A DNA stretch of 64,000 nucleotides, taken from assembly GCA_027493885.1 (NCBI GenBank), contig JAOSJZ010000001.1:2412622-2476621 (forward strand), written 5' to 3'. Below are positions 7,714 through 17,698 of this stretch, piece after piece. The notes below the pieces were generated by a model that worked only from the letters and a program-made list of their open reading frames with translations, did no database searches and was not told the origin of the DNA. Each line of letters starts with the position of its first letter. The first letter of the stretch is position 1. The position numbers and the translations under genes are program-made. The DNA is from Gaiella sp. (GTDB taxonomy: Bacteria > Actinomycetota > Thermoleophilia > Gaiellales > Gaiellaceae).

Positions 7714-8060
7714 TGAAGGTCGAGGCGGTCGTCGTCCGCGACCGCGTCGAGACCGTGATGGAGGCAGTCGAGGCGGAGACCGGGCACGTCGGCGTCACGG
7801 TCGTCGAGGCCGTCGGCCACGGGCGCGAGAAGGGGATCACGCACGAGTACCGCGGCCGCGTCTTCGAGTCCCGGTTCCTACCGAAAGCGCACCTGACCTT
7901 TGTCGTACGTGACGAGATCGCCGAGGAGGTGATCGCTGCGGTCGTCGACGCGGCCCGAACCGGCCATGTGAACGGTGACGGGATCTGCTGGATGTCCCCG
8001 GTCTACGCGGTGACGCACAACCGCACCGGGCAGCGGCTGGAGGAGAGGGAGCGCGTATGA
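7713..8060 (+). CDS. glnK: PII-family nitrogen signalling protein, divergent
   Basis: 115 residues aligning without gaps to PII through the T-loop: GHGREKGITHEYRG then FLPKAH. PII trimers sense ATP/ADP and 2-oxoglutarate and block AmtB. Tyr46 is kept, but Tyr51, the residue uridylylated or adenylylated in other bacteria, is Phe; Gln39, which contacts Mg-ATP and 2-oxoglutarate, is Glu; and the Lys90 position (GDGK) reads GDGI. Ligand binding or signalling is therefore probably altered. The GTG at 7710 is an alternative start. It overlaps amtB by four bases, the usual glnK-amtB pairing. Confidence 0.85.
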   Translation: MKVEAVVVRDRVETVMEAVEAETGHVGVTVVEAVGHGREKGITHEYRGRVFESRFLPKAHLTFVVRDEIAEEVIAAVVDAARTGHVNGDGICWMSPVYAVTHNRTGQRLEERERV

Positions 8061-9445
8061 GCACGCGCGAGCTGGCGATCGCGGCGAGCACGATCTGGGT
8101 CGTCCTCGCTGCGATTCTCGTGCTGTTCATGCAGGCGGGCTTCGCCTTCCTCGAGGCGGGTCTGACGCGGATGAAGAACGTCGGTCATATCGCGGCGAAG
8201 AACGTCCTCATCCTCGGCGTCGTCTCCATCGTCTATTACCTCGTCGGCTTCGGGATCGCGTTCGGCGACGGCGGCGGCGGGCTCGTCGGCGGCTCGGGGT
8301 TTGCGCCGTCGGTCGAGGAGCTCCTCGCGATCGGCGCCGCGCCGTTCTCCTGGTTCTCGGCGATCCCGGCCGCGGCCGGGTACCTGTTCGAGGTGGCGTT
8401 CGCGGCCGTCTCGCTCGCGATCGTCTGGGGGGCGATGGCCGAGCGCACGCGCCTCTGGGTCTACCTTGCGTTCGGGATCGTCTTCACGTTGATCTACGCC
8501 GTCGTCGCGCACTGGATCTGGAGCCCCGACGGGTGGCTCTTCTCGAAGGGGATGCAGGACTTTGCCGGCTCGACCGTCGTCCACTACCAGGGTGCGCTCG
8601 CGGGGCTCGCAGGGACGCTGCTCCTCGGGCCGCGGATCGGGAAGTTCGTCGACGGGAAGGCGCAGCCGATCCCCGGCCACAACATGGCGTACACGACGCT
8701 CGGGGTGATCGTGCTCTGGTTCGGGTGGTTCGGGTTCAACCCCGGCTCGACCCTGTCGGTCGACCTCGGGGGCGTCGGCTTCTTCGCGTACGTCGCCATG
8801 AACACGAACCTCGCGGCGGCCGCCGGCGTCCTCGGCGCGGTCGCAGCCTCGTGGATCGTGATCGGCAAGCCCGACCTGTCGATGATGCTGAACGGCGCCA
8901 TCGCCGCGCTCGTCGCGATCACCGCCGCCTGCGCGTTCGTCGCGCCGTGGGCCGCGATCCTCATCGGATTCGTCGCGGGCGTGATCGTGGTGCTCGGCTC
9001 GTTGCTCGTCGAGCGGCTCGGGATCGACGATCCCGTGGGCGCGCTCGCCGCGCACGGCATGTCCGGAGTCTGGGGAACGCTCTCCCTCGGGTTCCTCACC
9101 GTGCCGGCGCTGGCGGACCGGCTCGAGACCGGCTCGGGCGGCCTCCTCTACGGCGGCGGCATCCACCAGCTCGGGATCCAGCTCCTGGGCCTCGCCGTCG
9201 TCGCGGCATTCACGTTCACGGCGTCGTTCCTCGTGCTCTGGCTGATGAAGGTGACGGTCGGGATCCGCGCCGAACCGCACGTCGAGACGATGGGCCTCGA
9301 CGTCTCGGAGCACGGGATGTGGGGCTACCCCGAGCTCTACATCCCGGTCCCCGGCGGCTACGGGACGGAGCACCATGGCCCGCACGCGGTGCGCACGCCA
9401 CGAGCGGGCCACCGGCCGGCGCCCGCGACCACGGGCGCCGGCTGA
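8057..9445 (+). CDS. amtB: Ammonium transporter
   Basis: 462 residues with eleven predicted membrane helices. The twin pore histidines are in STVVHYQGALAGL and ALAAHGMSGVWGTL, and the family end motif GLDVSEHGMWGYPE precedes a roughly 45-residue Pro/His/Gly-rich tail. AmtB conducts ammonium/ammonia across the cytoplasmic membrane and is gated by PII, encoded just upstream with an ATGA overlap. There is no signal peptide typical of enterobacterial AmtB. Confidence 0.95.
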   Translation: MSTRELAIAASTIWVVLAAILVLFMQAGFAFLEAGLTRMKNVGHIAAKNVLILGVVSIVYYLVGFGIAFGDGGGGLVGGSGFAPSVEELLAIGAAPFSWFSAIPAAAGYLFEVAFAAVSLAIVWGAMAERTRLWVYLAFGIVFTLIYAVVAHWIWSPDGWLFSKGMQDFAGSTVVHYQGALAGLAGTLLLGPRIGKFVDGKAQPIPGHNMAYTTLGVIVLWFGWFGFNPGSTLSVDLGGVGFFAYVAMNTNLAAAAGVLGAVAASWIVIGKPDLSMMLNGAIAALVAITAACAFVAPWAAILIGFVAGVIVVLGSLLVERLGIDDPVGALAAHGMSGVWGTLSLGFLTVPALADRLETGSGGLLYGGGIHQLGIQLLGLAVVAAFTFTASFLVLWLMKVTVGIRAEPHVETMGLDVSEHGMWGYPELYIPVPGGYGTEHHGPHAVRTPRAGHRPAPATTGAG

Positions 9446-9451
9446 CTCGCG

Positions 9452-9484
9452 GCCTCCGGGACCCGCCTCGCGGATCCCGGAGGC
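9452..9484. terminator. Bidirectional hairpin between amtB and SIMPL gene
   Basis: Arms GCCTCCGGGA and TCCCGGAGGC with a 13-nt loop lie in the gap between two convergent stops, so it probably terminates both. Confidence 0.6.
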
Positions 9485-10174
9485 TCACCGAAGCTCGTAC
9501 GTGACCGAGACCTGCGCGGTCGTCTCCTGGGGTCCGGACACGACGGGGGTCGAGTCCTGCGTGCCGGACGCCTTCGCGGCGAACGGAACGGGGGCGCCGC
9601 CGCCCTCGACGATCGCGGTCACGCGGCCCAGCTCGCGCCCTGCCGCACTCGCGAGGATCCCTGCCCGCGCCTTCGCGTCATCGACCGCCTTCGCCAGTGC
9701 CTGGCGATAGAGCGCGTGGGCGTCGGAGCTCGAGAGGGACGGGCCGTAGATCGTGGTCGCTCCGGCGGCGACAGCGGCGTCGATCAGCGCGCCGGCGTCG
9801 GCAAGCAACGTCTCGGCGGAGGCGATGTTCGAAGCGACGAAGCCGTCCGGCTTGCCGTTCTGGTCGAACGTCGTGGCGAGCGAGACGCTCTGCGTGGTGA
9901 CGTCCTTGCCGCCGCCTTCACGGAGCGCGGCGATGACCTTCCGCATGGCGGCCCCGTTCGCGGCGAGCGCCCCCTGCGCCGTGGGCGCCCGGGACTCGAC
10001 GCCCGCCGAGATCTCCGCCCGGTCGGGGACGGCCTCGACGCCGCCCGTGCCGGTCACGGTGACGCTGTCCGTGCCGGGCGTGGTGGTATCGGCGCCGGCC
10101 CCTTCGGGGCGAAGCACGCCGGCGAGCGCGGCGGCTGCGAGCAGGAGCGCTGCGGCGAGGGCGATACGTTTCAT
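9485..10174 (-). CDS. SIMPL (DUF541) domain secreted protein
   Basis: 229 residues: a signal peptide ([19 protein letters not shown]) followed by a SIMPL/DUF541 domain with the characteristic [15 protein letters not shown] first strand, the alternating-sign helix [13 protein letters not shown] and a final [12 protein letters not shown] strand. SIMPL proteins are exported or surface proteins of mostly unknown role; some are linked to oxidative stress. It is a single gene with a hairpin at its 3' end. Confidence 0.85.
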   Translation of the reverse strand: MKRIALAAALLLAAAALAGVLRPEGAGADTTTPGTDSVTVTGTGGVEAVPDRAEISAGVESRAPTAQGALAANGAAMRKVIAALREGGGKDVTTQSVSLATTFDQNGKPDGFVASNIASAETLLADAGALIDAAVAAGATTIYGPSLSSSDAHALYRQALAKAVDDAKARAGILASAAGRELGRVTAIVEGGGAPVPFAAKASGTQDSTPVVSGPQETTAQVSVTYELR

Positions 10175-10240
10175 GGGCCGTCCTCCGGAGTCGGTTTGAC
10201 TCTTCTACGCCGCCCGCCCGGGGTGTCGTCACATGGACCA

Positions 10241-10318
10241 GGTGTCGGACTTCAGTCCGACACCAACGAGTGCGGGGCGGTCCCGTCTAGCGTAGGTGTC
10301 CGACTGAAGTCGGACACC
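10241..10318. repeat. Paired palindrome element, copy 1
   Basis: Two 24-bp near-perfect palindromes, 10241-10264 (GGTGTCGGACT-TC-AGTCCGACACC) and 10295-10318 (GGTGTCCGACT-GA-AGTCGGACACC), separated by 30 bp. The centre is TC in the left and GA in the right, so the two are inverted copies. The same unit occurs at 34339-34414 and 35784-35859. This resembles paired REP (BIME) or very small MITE elements. Confidence 0.85.
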
Positions 10319-10348
10319 ATGTCGGGACACCAGGTCGGGCGGCGGTCC

Positions 10349-11593
10349 TCAGGCGCCCTTGCCGAAGCGCCCACGCGCGGCGGCGATCGCCTCGCGCACG
10401 CCGCCGGGGCCGGGGGCGGGCCGGGCTGCGACGCTCTCCGCGGCGGTCGTGCCTGCGTCGAAGGTGCCGTCTCGCACCGAGGCAGCTACCTGCTCGTGCG
10501 CGTCGCGGAACGGGACGCCGCCCCGGACGAGGTCCTCGGCGACGTCCGTCGCAAGCAGCAGCGGGTCGGCGACGGCCTCTGCGAGGCGGTCGCGGTTCGC
10601 CGCGAGGCCGCTCACGAGCACGGTCATCCCGCGCAGCGAGTCGCGAACGTCACGGCGAGCACCGAAGACGGCCGGCTTGTCCTCCTGGAGGTCGCGGTCG
10701 TAGGCGAGAGGCAGGCCCTTCACGGTCGCGAGCAATCCTGCGAGCCGGCCGATCGCCGTCCCCGCCTTGCCCCGCACGAGCTCGGCGACGTCGGGGTTCA
10801 GCTTCTGCGGCATCATCGACGACCCGGTCGAGGCGGTCTCGGGAAGCCGCACGAAGCCGAACTCGGCGGTCGCCCAGAGGACGATCTCCTCGCCGATCCG
10901 CGAGAGGTGCAAGGCCAGCATCGCGGCCGCGTAGAGGTAGTCGAGCGCGAAGTCGCGGTCCGAGACCGCGTCGATCGAGTTCCGCATTTGCGCCGTCGGT
11001 GGATCGATCCCGAGCGTCGAGCCGGCGAGCGCGCCGGCCCCGAGCGGGCTCTCCGCCGCCGCCTCGGCTGCGGCGGCGAATCGCGTCCGGTCGCGGCCGA
11101 GCATCTCGACCCACGCGAGCAGGTGGTGTCCGAGGGTCACGGGCTGCCCACGCTGGAGGTGTGTATAGCCGGGCATCAGCGTGTCCGCCTCGGTCTCCGC
11201 GAACGAGAGCGTGACGAGGGCGAGTGCGTCGATCTCCTCGCGTGCCTCGGCGCACGCGTCGCGCACCAAGAGGCGGAACGCCGCCGCGACCTGGTCGTTG
11301 CGCGAGCGCCCGGCATGAACCTTGCGGCCGACCGGTCCGAGCAGGCGCTCGATCGCGGAGTGGACGTCCTCGTCGGTTGCGAGGATCGCGGTCGGGTCCT
11401 GCGCGATCGCGGAGAGCTTCTCCTCGAGCTCCGACAGCTCGCCGGCGTCGAGCAACCCGGCGCCATGCAGCCGCCCCGCGTGCTCCGCGGTCGCTGCGCA
11501 GTCGTACGGAAGCAGCTCTGCGTCGTTCGCGCGCAGAAGCTCCCACACGGCGGGATCGAGCGACGAGCCCACGCGGCCTGACCAGAGCGTCAT
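10349..11593 (-). CDS. argH: Argininosuccinate lyase
   Basis: 414 residues of the fumarase/aspartase superfamily. It splits argininosuccinate to arginine and fumarate, the last step of arginine synthesis. Visible motifs: [30 protein letters not shown] (with the catalytic His), and the family signature [12 protein letters not shown]. It is slightly shorter than the usual 450-460, mainly at the C-terminus. No other arg gene is present, so it is separated from the rest of the pathway. Confidence 0.93.
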   Translation of the reverse strand: MTLWSGRVGSSLDPAVWELLRANDAELLPYDCAATAEHAGRLHGAGLLDAGELSELEEKLSAIAQDPTAILATDEDVHSAIERLLGPVGRKVHAGRSRNDQVAAAFRLLVRDACAEAREEIDALALVTLSFAETEADTLMPGYTHLQRGQPVTLGHHLLAWVEMLGRDRTRFAAAAEAAAESPLGAGALAGSTLGIDPPTAQMRNSIDAVSDRDFALDYLYAAAMLALHLSRIGEEIVLWATAEFGFVRLPETASTGSSMMPQKLNPDVAELVRGKAGTAIGRLAGLLATVKGLPLAYDRDLQEDKPAVFGARRDVRDSLRGMTVLVSGLAANRDRLAEAVADPLLLATDVAEDLVRGGVPFRDAHEQVAASVRDGTFDAGTTAAESVAARPAPGPGGVREAIAAARGRFGKGA

Positions 11594-11685
11594 GGCCGCG
11601 ATTCTTGCGAATCGCGGCTAGGTTCGCGGCGACTCCGGGCGGTTCGCGGGAAGACCGCCGACGAGCGGCTTCGCGCCGACGGTCT

Positions 11686-12057
11686 GTGACGCTCTTCGAC
11701 ACGAGCGTCCTCATCGCGCACCTGCGCGGAGACGACCGCGCGACCGACCTCTTGACGCACGTCGCGAGCGAGGAGCGCCTCGCGAGCGTGATCGCCCGCG
11801 TGGAGATCGAGGGAGGGATGCGGAGCCCGGAGCGCGTGCAGGTCGCCTCCCTCTTCGGCGCCGTCCGCCTGCTCCCCGTGACCGACGCGATCGCGCGCCG
11901 CGCGGCGGAGCATCTACGCCGCTATCGTCGCTCCCACTCGGGCATCGACCTCGTCGACTACGTCGTCGCGGCGACCGCCGAGCTCCACGACGCCGAGCTG
12001 GCCACGCTGAACGTCCGGCATTTCCCGATGTTCAAGGGCCTGCGCGCGACTTGGTGA
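11686..12057 (+). CDS. vapC: PIN-domain ribonuclease toxin (VapC-like), orphan
   Basis: 123 residues, a complete PIN domain: FDTSVLIAHLRGD with the first acidic ligand, an internal Glu in ARVEIEGG, and HSGIDLVDYVVAATAELH with the third and fourth acidic residues. VapC toxins cleave tRNA or rRNA. Only 92 bp separate it from the divergent argH and no antitoxin frame fits there, so it is either an orphan or relies on an antitoxin elsewhere. GTG start. Confidence 0.75.
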   Translation: MTLFDTSVLIAHLRGDDRATDLLTHVASEERLASVIARVEIEGGMRSPERVQVASLFGAVRLLPVTDAIARRAAEHLRRYRRSHSGIDLVDYVVAATAELHDAELATLNVRHFPMFKGLRATW

Positions 12058-12067
12058 GTGACTAACG

Positions 12068-14070
<2,003 letters not shown>

Positions 14071-14376
14071 TTAGACCGCCGCGCGATCGCCGACGACCTT
14101 GGCCAGGACGTCCGACTCGCGCAGGATCAGGACCTCGTCGGCGCCGAGCTTGATCTCGGTGCCGCCGTACTTGGAGAAGATGATCTCGTCGCCCTCTTCC
14201 AGGTCCATCTTGACGTACTCCCCGTCCTCGTCGCGCGGGCCGGGACCGACCGCGAGGACCTTGCCGCGCTGCGGCTTCTCCTTCGCCGTGTCGGGCAGCA
14301 CGATGCCGCTCGCCGTGACGTCCTCCTCATCGAGGACCTCCACGATGAGGCGGTCACCAAGGGGCTGCAGATTCAT
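14071..14376 (-). CDS. groS: 10-kDa co-chaperonin GroES
   Basis: 101 residues, standard length. It has [15 protein letters not shown], the mobile loop region [16 protein letters not shown] that contacts GroEL, and ends ESDVLAKV. It caps the GroEL chamber during ATP-driven folding. The ATG at 14376 follows GGGAGGC; an upstream in-frame start would overlap the operator. Thirty bases separate it from groEL. Confidence 0.95.
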   Translation of the reverse strand: MNLQPLGDRLIVEVLDEEDVTASGIVLPDTAKEKPQRGKVLAVGPGPRDEDGEYVKMDLEEGDEIIFSKYGGTEIKLGADEVLILRESDVLAKVVGDRAAV

Positions 14377-14411
14377 ACGGTATGCCTCCCTGAGAGACGT
14401 TGGTGAACACT

Positions 14412-14438
14412 CTGGCACTCGCGCTATGAGAGTGCCGA
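14412..14438 (-). promoter_or_regulatory. CIRCE operator (HrcA site) upstream of groES
   Basis: CTGGCACTC, exactly nine bases, then GAGTGCCGA: the CIRCE inverted repeat (consensus TTAGCACTC-N9-GAGTGCTAA) with changes only at the outer bases. It lies 36-62 bases before the groES ATG, where HrcA represses chaperonin genes. Confidence 0.8.
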
Positions 14439-14446
14439 CGACCTGT

Positions 14447-14452
14447 GTTATA
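14447..14452 (-). promoter_or_regulatory. groES -10 box
   Basis: TATAAC on the minus strand, just upstream of the CIRCE element, in an otherwise GC-rich region. No clear -35 is seen. Transcription would start at the edge of CIRCE. Confidence 0.5.
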
Positions 14453-14530
14453 GCACGACGCGACAGGCTGTGCGACAGACGATCTGAGTGACCCGGGCGC
14501 AGATCTGAAGGGTGCGTGCACGAGCGCCTC

Positions 14531-14545
14531 GTAACAGACTGTTAC
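14531..14545. repeat. 15-bp palindrome, AACAG-CTGTT type
   Basis: GTAACAG-A-CTGTTAC, perfect 7-bp arms, between groES and the Nudix gene. Same core as 40316-40338. Confidence 0.6.
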
Positions 14546-14595
14546 AAGCCCTTCGCGATGCCGGCGAGCGTATACGGGCTGCAGAATGCGACCCA

Positions 14596-15042
14596 ATGCG
14601 TCGCGAGCTCTCCGCCGGTGGGGTGGTCGTGCGCCGGATGCGCGGGCGCTGGTGGGTCGCGCTCGTGCGGCCGCGCCGCGATCACCCTCGACCGCAGGTC
14701 TGGGCGCTTCCGAAGGGCCTGATCGACGACGGCGAGCGAGGGCTCGAGACGGCGATCCGCGAGGTCTACGAGGAGACGGGGCTCCACGCCACCGGCGGCC
14801 GGAAGCTCGGGGATGTCCGCTACGTCTACACCTGGGACGGCGAGCGGATCTTCAAGGTCGTCTCGTTCTTCCTCCTCCACGCCGCCGCCGGCCGGATCGG
14901 CGAGCTTCCGCCAGGAATGGAGATCGAGGTTGCCGAGGCGCGCTGGGTGCCGCTCGACGACGCGCCGCGGCTCCTCTCCTACGGCGGGGAGCGCGAGATG
15001 GCGGCGAAGGCGCGCGAGGCGCTCGCCGAGGGTTTCATCTAG
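14596..15042 (+). CDS. Nudix hydrolase
   Basis: 148 residues with a full Nudix box: G-LIDDG-E-RGLETAI-REVYEETG (GX5EX7REUXEEXGU), preceded by VWALPKG. These enzymes hydrolyse nucleoside diphosphates linked to another moiety. The sequence style (ELSAGGVVVRR, ALPKGLIDDGE) is close to MutT/Ap4A-hydrolase-like actinobacterial proteins. The start is the ATG giving MRRELSAGG, the usual beginning of the fold. Confidence 0.88.
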   Translation: MRRELSAGGVVVRRMRGRWWVALVRPRRDHPRPQVWALPKGLIDDGERGLETAIREVYEETGLHATGGRKLGDVRYVYTWDGERIFKVVSFFLLHAAAGRIGELPPGMEIEVAEARWVPLDDAPRLLSYGGEREMAAKAREALAEGFI

Positions 15043-15055
15043 GGGAGCGAGCCGA

Positions 15056-15061
15056 TAGGCT
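15056..15061 (+). promoter_or_regulatory. Leaderless -10 box (TAGGCT) before ASCH gene
   Basis: TAGGCT lies eight bases before the TTG at 15070, with no ribosome site between them. Confidence 0.4.
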
Positions 15062-15069
15062 CGATCCCC

Positions 15070-15432
15070 TTGCCGACGTTCGCGCTCAACTTCTACTCGC
15101 CCGTCGTCGCCGACCAGCTTCGCACGGGGCGGAAGACCGCGACGATCCGCCTCGGCGACAAGTCCGCGAAGTACCGCAAGGGGATGATCGTGACGGTGCT
15201 CGTCGGCGCCCGCTACGGCCAGCGCGAGAAGGTCTTCGACGCGGTGATCGACAAGGTCGACGTGAAGACCCTGTCCGAGCTCTCCCCGCGCGAGATCGAG
15301 CACGACAACCCCGAGATCCGCCGCGTGGACGAGTTCGTCGACTGGCTCGCGAAGCTCTACAACCGCCCGGTCTCGGAAGAGGACACCGTGACCGTGATCC
15401 GCTTTTCGCAGATCGTCGGCACGATGTTCTGA
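15070..15432 (+). CDS. ASCH-domain protein
   Basis: 120 residues. The opening ALNFYSPVVADQLRTGRKTAT with the GRKTATIR strand is the ASCH/PUA-like RNA-binding signature, and the rest contains a conserved charged helix DNPEIRRVDEFVDWL. ASCH proteins bind RNA or act as small amidohydrolases; the particular role is unknown. It begins with TTG and appears to be its own transcription unit despite following the Nudix gene by 27 bp. Confidence 0.7.
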   Translation: MPTFALNFYSPVVADQLRTGRKTATIRLGDKSAKYRKGMIVTVLVGARYGQREKVFDAVIDKVDVKTLSELSPREIEHDNPEIRRVDEFVDWLAKLYNRPVSEEDTVTVIRFSQIVGTMF

Positions 15433-15438
15433 GCGTGT

Positions 15439-15492
15439 CGGGCACCTCGCTGCGCGAAGCGCCGGCTCTGGGACCTGCGAAGCAAGTGCCCG
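15439..15492. terminator. Imperfect inverted repeat between convergent genes
   Basis: CGGGCAC (15439-15445) and GTGCCCG (15486-15492) enclose GC-rich sequence between the ASCH and zinc-ribbon stops; ends resemble the GGCACTT-type palindromes elsewhere. Confidence 0.35.
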
Positions 15493-15496
15493 GCCG

Positions 15497-15786
15497 TTAG
15501 CGTCGCGCCCGCCGGATCGGTCCCCCGAAGAGCTCGTTGTCGCGCAGGGGGCGGCGCACTCCTCGCACTCGACCTGGAACGCCGACGGAAGGCGTGCGTC
15601 GCACGATGGGCAACGCGCGACGAGAGCCGTCGCGCACTGGGGGCAGGACGTCGGGCGCTCGTCCTCGTGCTCCTCGAAGTAGCGAGCCACGTGGCCGCAC
15701 CCGGGGCAGAAGGCGACCCAGTCGCCGAGCGTCCGGCGTCGCTCCTCCTGGATCCACGAGCGTCCTGCGCGAGGCATGAGGACCAT
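15497..15786 (-). CDS. Zinc-ribbon protein, DUF2321-like (one-base frameshift)
   Basis: About 96 residues once repaired. Four CXXC pairs are visible: CPGC, CPQC, CPSC, CEEC, enough for two zinc sites. The frame breaks after CEECAAP in a G5 run on the plus strand (15547-15551); one more base restores LRDNELFGGPIRRARR, a typical family ending. Small ribbons of this kind have no assigned function. ATG at 15786 or 15777. It is divergent from the DrrA-like ATPase, 28 bp away. Confidence 0.65.
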
Positions 15787-15802
15787 CCTGCCTGGCGTCC
15801 GC

Positions 15803-15808
15803 TAGCGT
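15803..15808 (+). promoter_or_regulatory. Leaderless -10 box (TAGCGT, 6 nt before GTG)
   Basis: TAGCGT, six bases, then the GTG of the ABC ATPase gene. Confidence 0.55.
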
Positions 15809-15814
15809 CGGACG

Positions 15815-16780
15815 GTGCAAGGAAAGGCGATCGAGGCGACAGGGCTCCGCAAGCGCTACGGCGACGTCCACGCTCTGCGGGGCATCGACCTCGCTGTCGA
15901 GACGGGCAGCGTCTTCGGGCTGCTGGGCCCGAACGGGGCAGGCAAGACGACCGCCGTCCGCATCTTCACGACGCTACTCGCGCCGGACGAAGGTAGTGCG
16001 CAGGTCGCCGGGCATGACGTGCTGCGCGAGGGCGCACAGGTACGTGCGGCGATCGGCCTTGCCGGTCAGTACGCGGCCGTCGACGAGAACCTGACCGGGT
16101 TCGAGAACCTGGAGATGGTGGGCCGGCTCTACCACCTCCCCCGTAAGGTGGCCCGAGAGCGCGCCCGCGAGCTTCTCGGGCAGTTCGACCTCGAGGAGGC
16201 CGGCGACCGGGTTGTCGGTACGTACTCCGGCGGGATGCGACGGCGCCTCGACCTCGGTGCGGCGCTCGTGATCCGTCCGCCCGTCCTTTTCCTCGACGAG
16301 CCGACGACCGGACTCGACCCGCGCAGCCGGCTGTCGCTCTGGGAGTCGATCGAGACGCTCGTCGGTGAGGGAACGACGGTGCTGCTGACGACGCAGTACC
16401 TGGACGAGGCCGACCGGCTCTCCGGCCGCCTCGCGGTCATCGACCACGGGCTCGTGATCGCCGAGGGGACGCCCGACGAGCTCAAGGCCCGCGTTGGCGG
16501 CGACCGTCTGGAGGTGCACCTCGAGCACCCTGCGCAGGTTGGCGCCGCAGTGGAGGCGCTCTGCGCGCTCTCGCACGAGCGCCCCTGGATCGAGGACGGC
16601 ACCGTGCGTGTCGCGATCGCCGAGCGACGGGGGATGATCGCCGAGGTCGTGCGGCGCCTCGACGAGGCGGGCATCGTCGTCCACGACGTCGCGCTCGCCC
16701 GTCCGACGCTCGACGACGTCTTCCTGCAGCTGACCGGCCGCGCGACCGAGCCCGTGAGCGAGTCCGAGGCGCGTCCGTGA
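15815..16780 (+). CDS. DrrA-type ABC exporter ATPase
   Basis: 321 residues. Walker A GPNGAGKTT, signature YSGGMRRRLDLGAAL, Walker B VLFLDEPTTGLDP, and the C-terminal extension ending RPTLDDVFLQLTGR, which marks the DrrA (daunorubicin resistance) subfamily. It powers export of a lipophilic compound through the next-encoded permease, overlapping it by four bases (GTGA). Start chosen from the adjacent leaderless promoter. Confidence 0.9.
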   Translation: MQGKAIEATGLRKRYGDVHALRGIDLAVETGSVFGLLGPNGAGKTTAVRIFTTLLAPDEGSAQVAGHDVLREGAQVRAAIGLAGQYAAVDENLTGFENLEMVGRLYHLPRKVARERARELLGQFDLEEAGDRVVGTYSGGMRRRLDLGAALVIRPPVLFLDEPTTGLDPRSRLSLWESIETLVGEGTTVLLTTQYLDEADRLSGRLAVIDHGLVIAEGTPDELKARVGGDRLEVHLEHPAQVGAAVEALCALSHERPWIEDGTVRVAIAERRGMIAEVVRRLDEAGIVVHDVALARPTLDDVFLQLTGRATEPVSESEARP

Positions 16781-17550
16781 CGGCGCTCGTCCACGGCCTC
16801 TCGGACACGCTCGTCCTCTCGAAGAGGAGCCTGCTGCGGATCCGGCGGCAGCCCGACCTGCTCGTTGGCTTCACGATCCAGCCGGTCATGTTCGTGCTGT
16901 TGTTCGTGTACGTCTTCGGCGGCGCGATCCAGATCCCCGGGATGGACTACGTCGACTTCCTGCTGCCGGGGATCGTCGTTCAGTCGATGATCTTCGGCGG
17001 CTTCGTGACGGCGCTCGGCCTCGCCGAGGACCTCAAGAAGGGGTTGATCGACCGGTTCCGATCGCTGCCGATGTGGGGGCCGGCCGTGCTCACAGGTCGC
17101 CTGCTCGCGGACGTCGGCACGAACGTCGTCCAGCTGGTCGTCATGTTCGGCGTGGGCGTGATCGTCGGCTTCCGCTTCTCGACGAGCGCCCCCGAGGTCG
17201 TCGCCGGGATCGCACTGATGCTCTTCCTCGGGTACGCGTTCTCCTGGGTGTTCGCGTTCATCGGACTGAGCGTCTCCTCGGGCGAGGCTGCGAACGCAGT
17301 CGGGTTCACGATCCTCTTTCCGGTGACCTTCGTCTCCTCGGCCTTCGTGCCGCCCGAGACGATGCCGTCGTGGCTCCAGCCAATCGCGGAGCACAACCCG
17401 TTCACTCACATGGTCAACGCGGCGAGGGCGCTGTTCGTGGGCACGCCGGCCGGGAACGACGTCTGGCTCGCCGTCCTCTGGGGCGCCGCGATCACGGGCG
17501 TTTTCGCCGCGCTCTCGATCTGGCGCTATCGCCGTGCTGTTGCCCGCTGA
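16777..17550 (+). CDS. DrrB-type ABC exporter permease
   Basis: 257 residues, six predicted helices, with the ABC-2 features FTIQPVMFVLLFVYVFGG near the N-terminus, DYVDFLLPGI, FVSSAFVPPETMPSWLQ and EHNPFTHMVNAARAL. It pairs with the preceding ATPase. Two exporters of this general class occur in the window, the other at 5330-7041. Confidence 0.9.
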   Translation: MTALVHGLSDTLVLSKRSLLRIRRQPDLLVGFTIQPVMFVLLFVYVFGGAIQIPGMDYVDFLLPGIVVQSMIFGGFVTALGLAEDLKKGLIDRFRSLPMWGPAVLTGRLLADVGTNVVQLVVMFGVGVIVGFRFSTSAPEVVAGIALMLFLGYAFSWVFAFIGLSVSSGEAANAVGFTILFPVTFVSSAFVPPETMPSWLQPIAEHNPFTHMVNAARALFVGTPAGNDVWLAVLWGAAITGVFAALSIWRYRRAVAR

Positions 17551-17698
17551 TGCGGCGGCGGTTGACCCGTCGGGGACGCGCAACGGGGTGTTGCGGCCGG
17601 CGACGGAGGCACCGCTCCGGTAGGCGTGGGCGGCGCTACGCCCGCCGGGGGAGCCGGTAGAGTCAGGGTGTTCGTCGCCCAGGGAGGGAAGAGCCCAG

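Noticed and set aside
14412-14438. CIRCE as a member of the GGCACTT palindrome family
   Set aside because: The exact nine-base spacer, GCACTC/GAGTGC core and position before groES fit HrcA control better than the repeat family.
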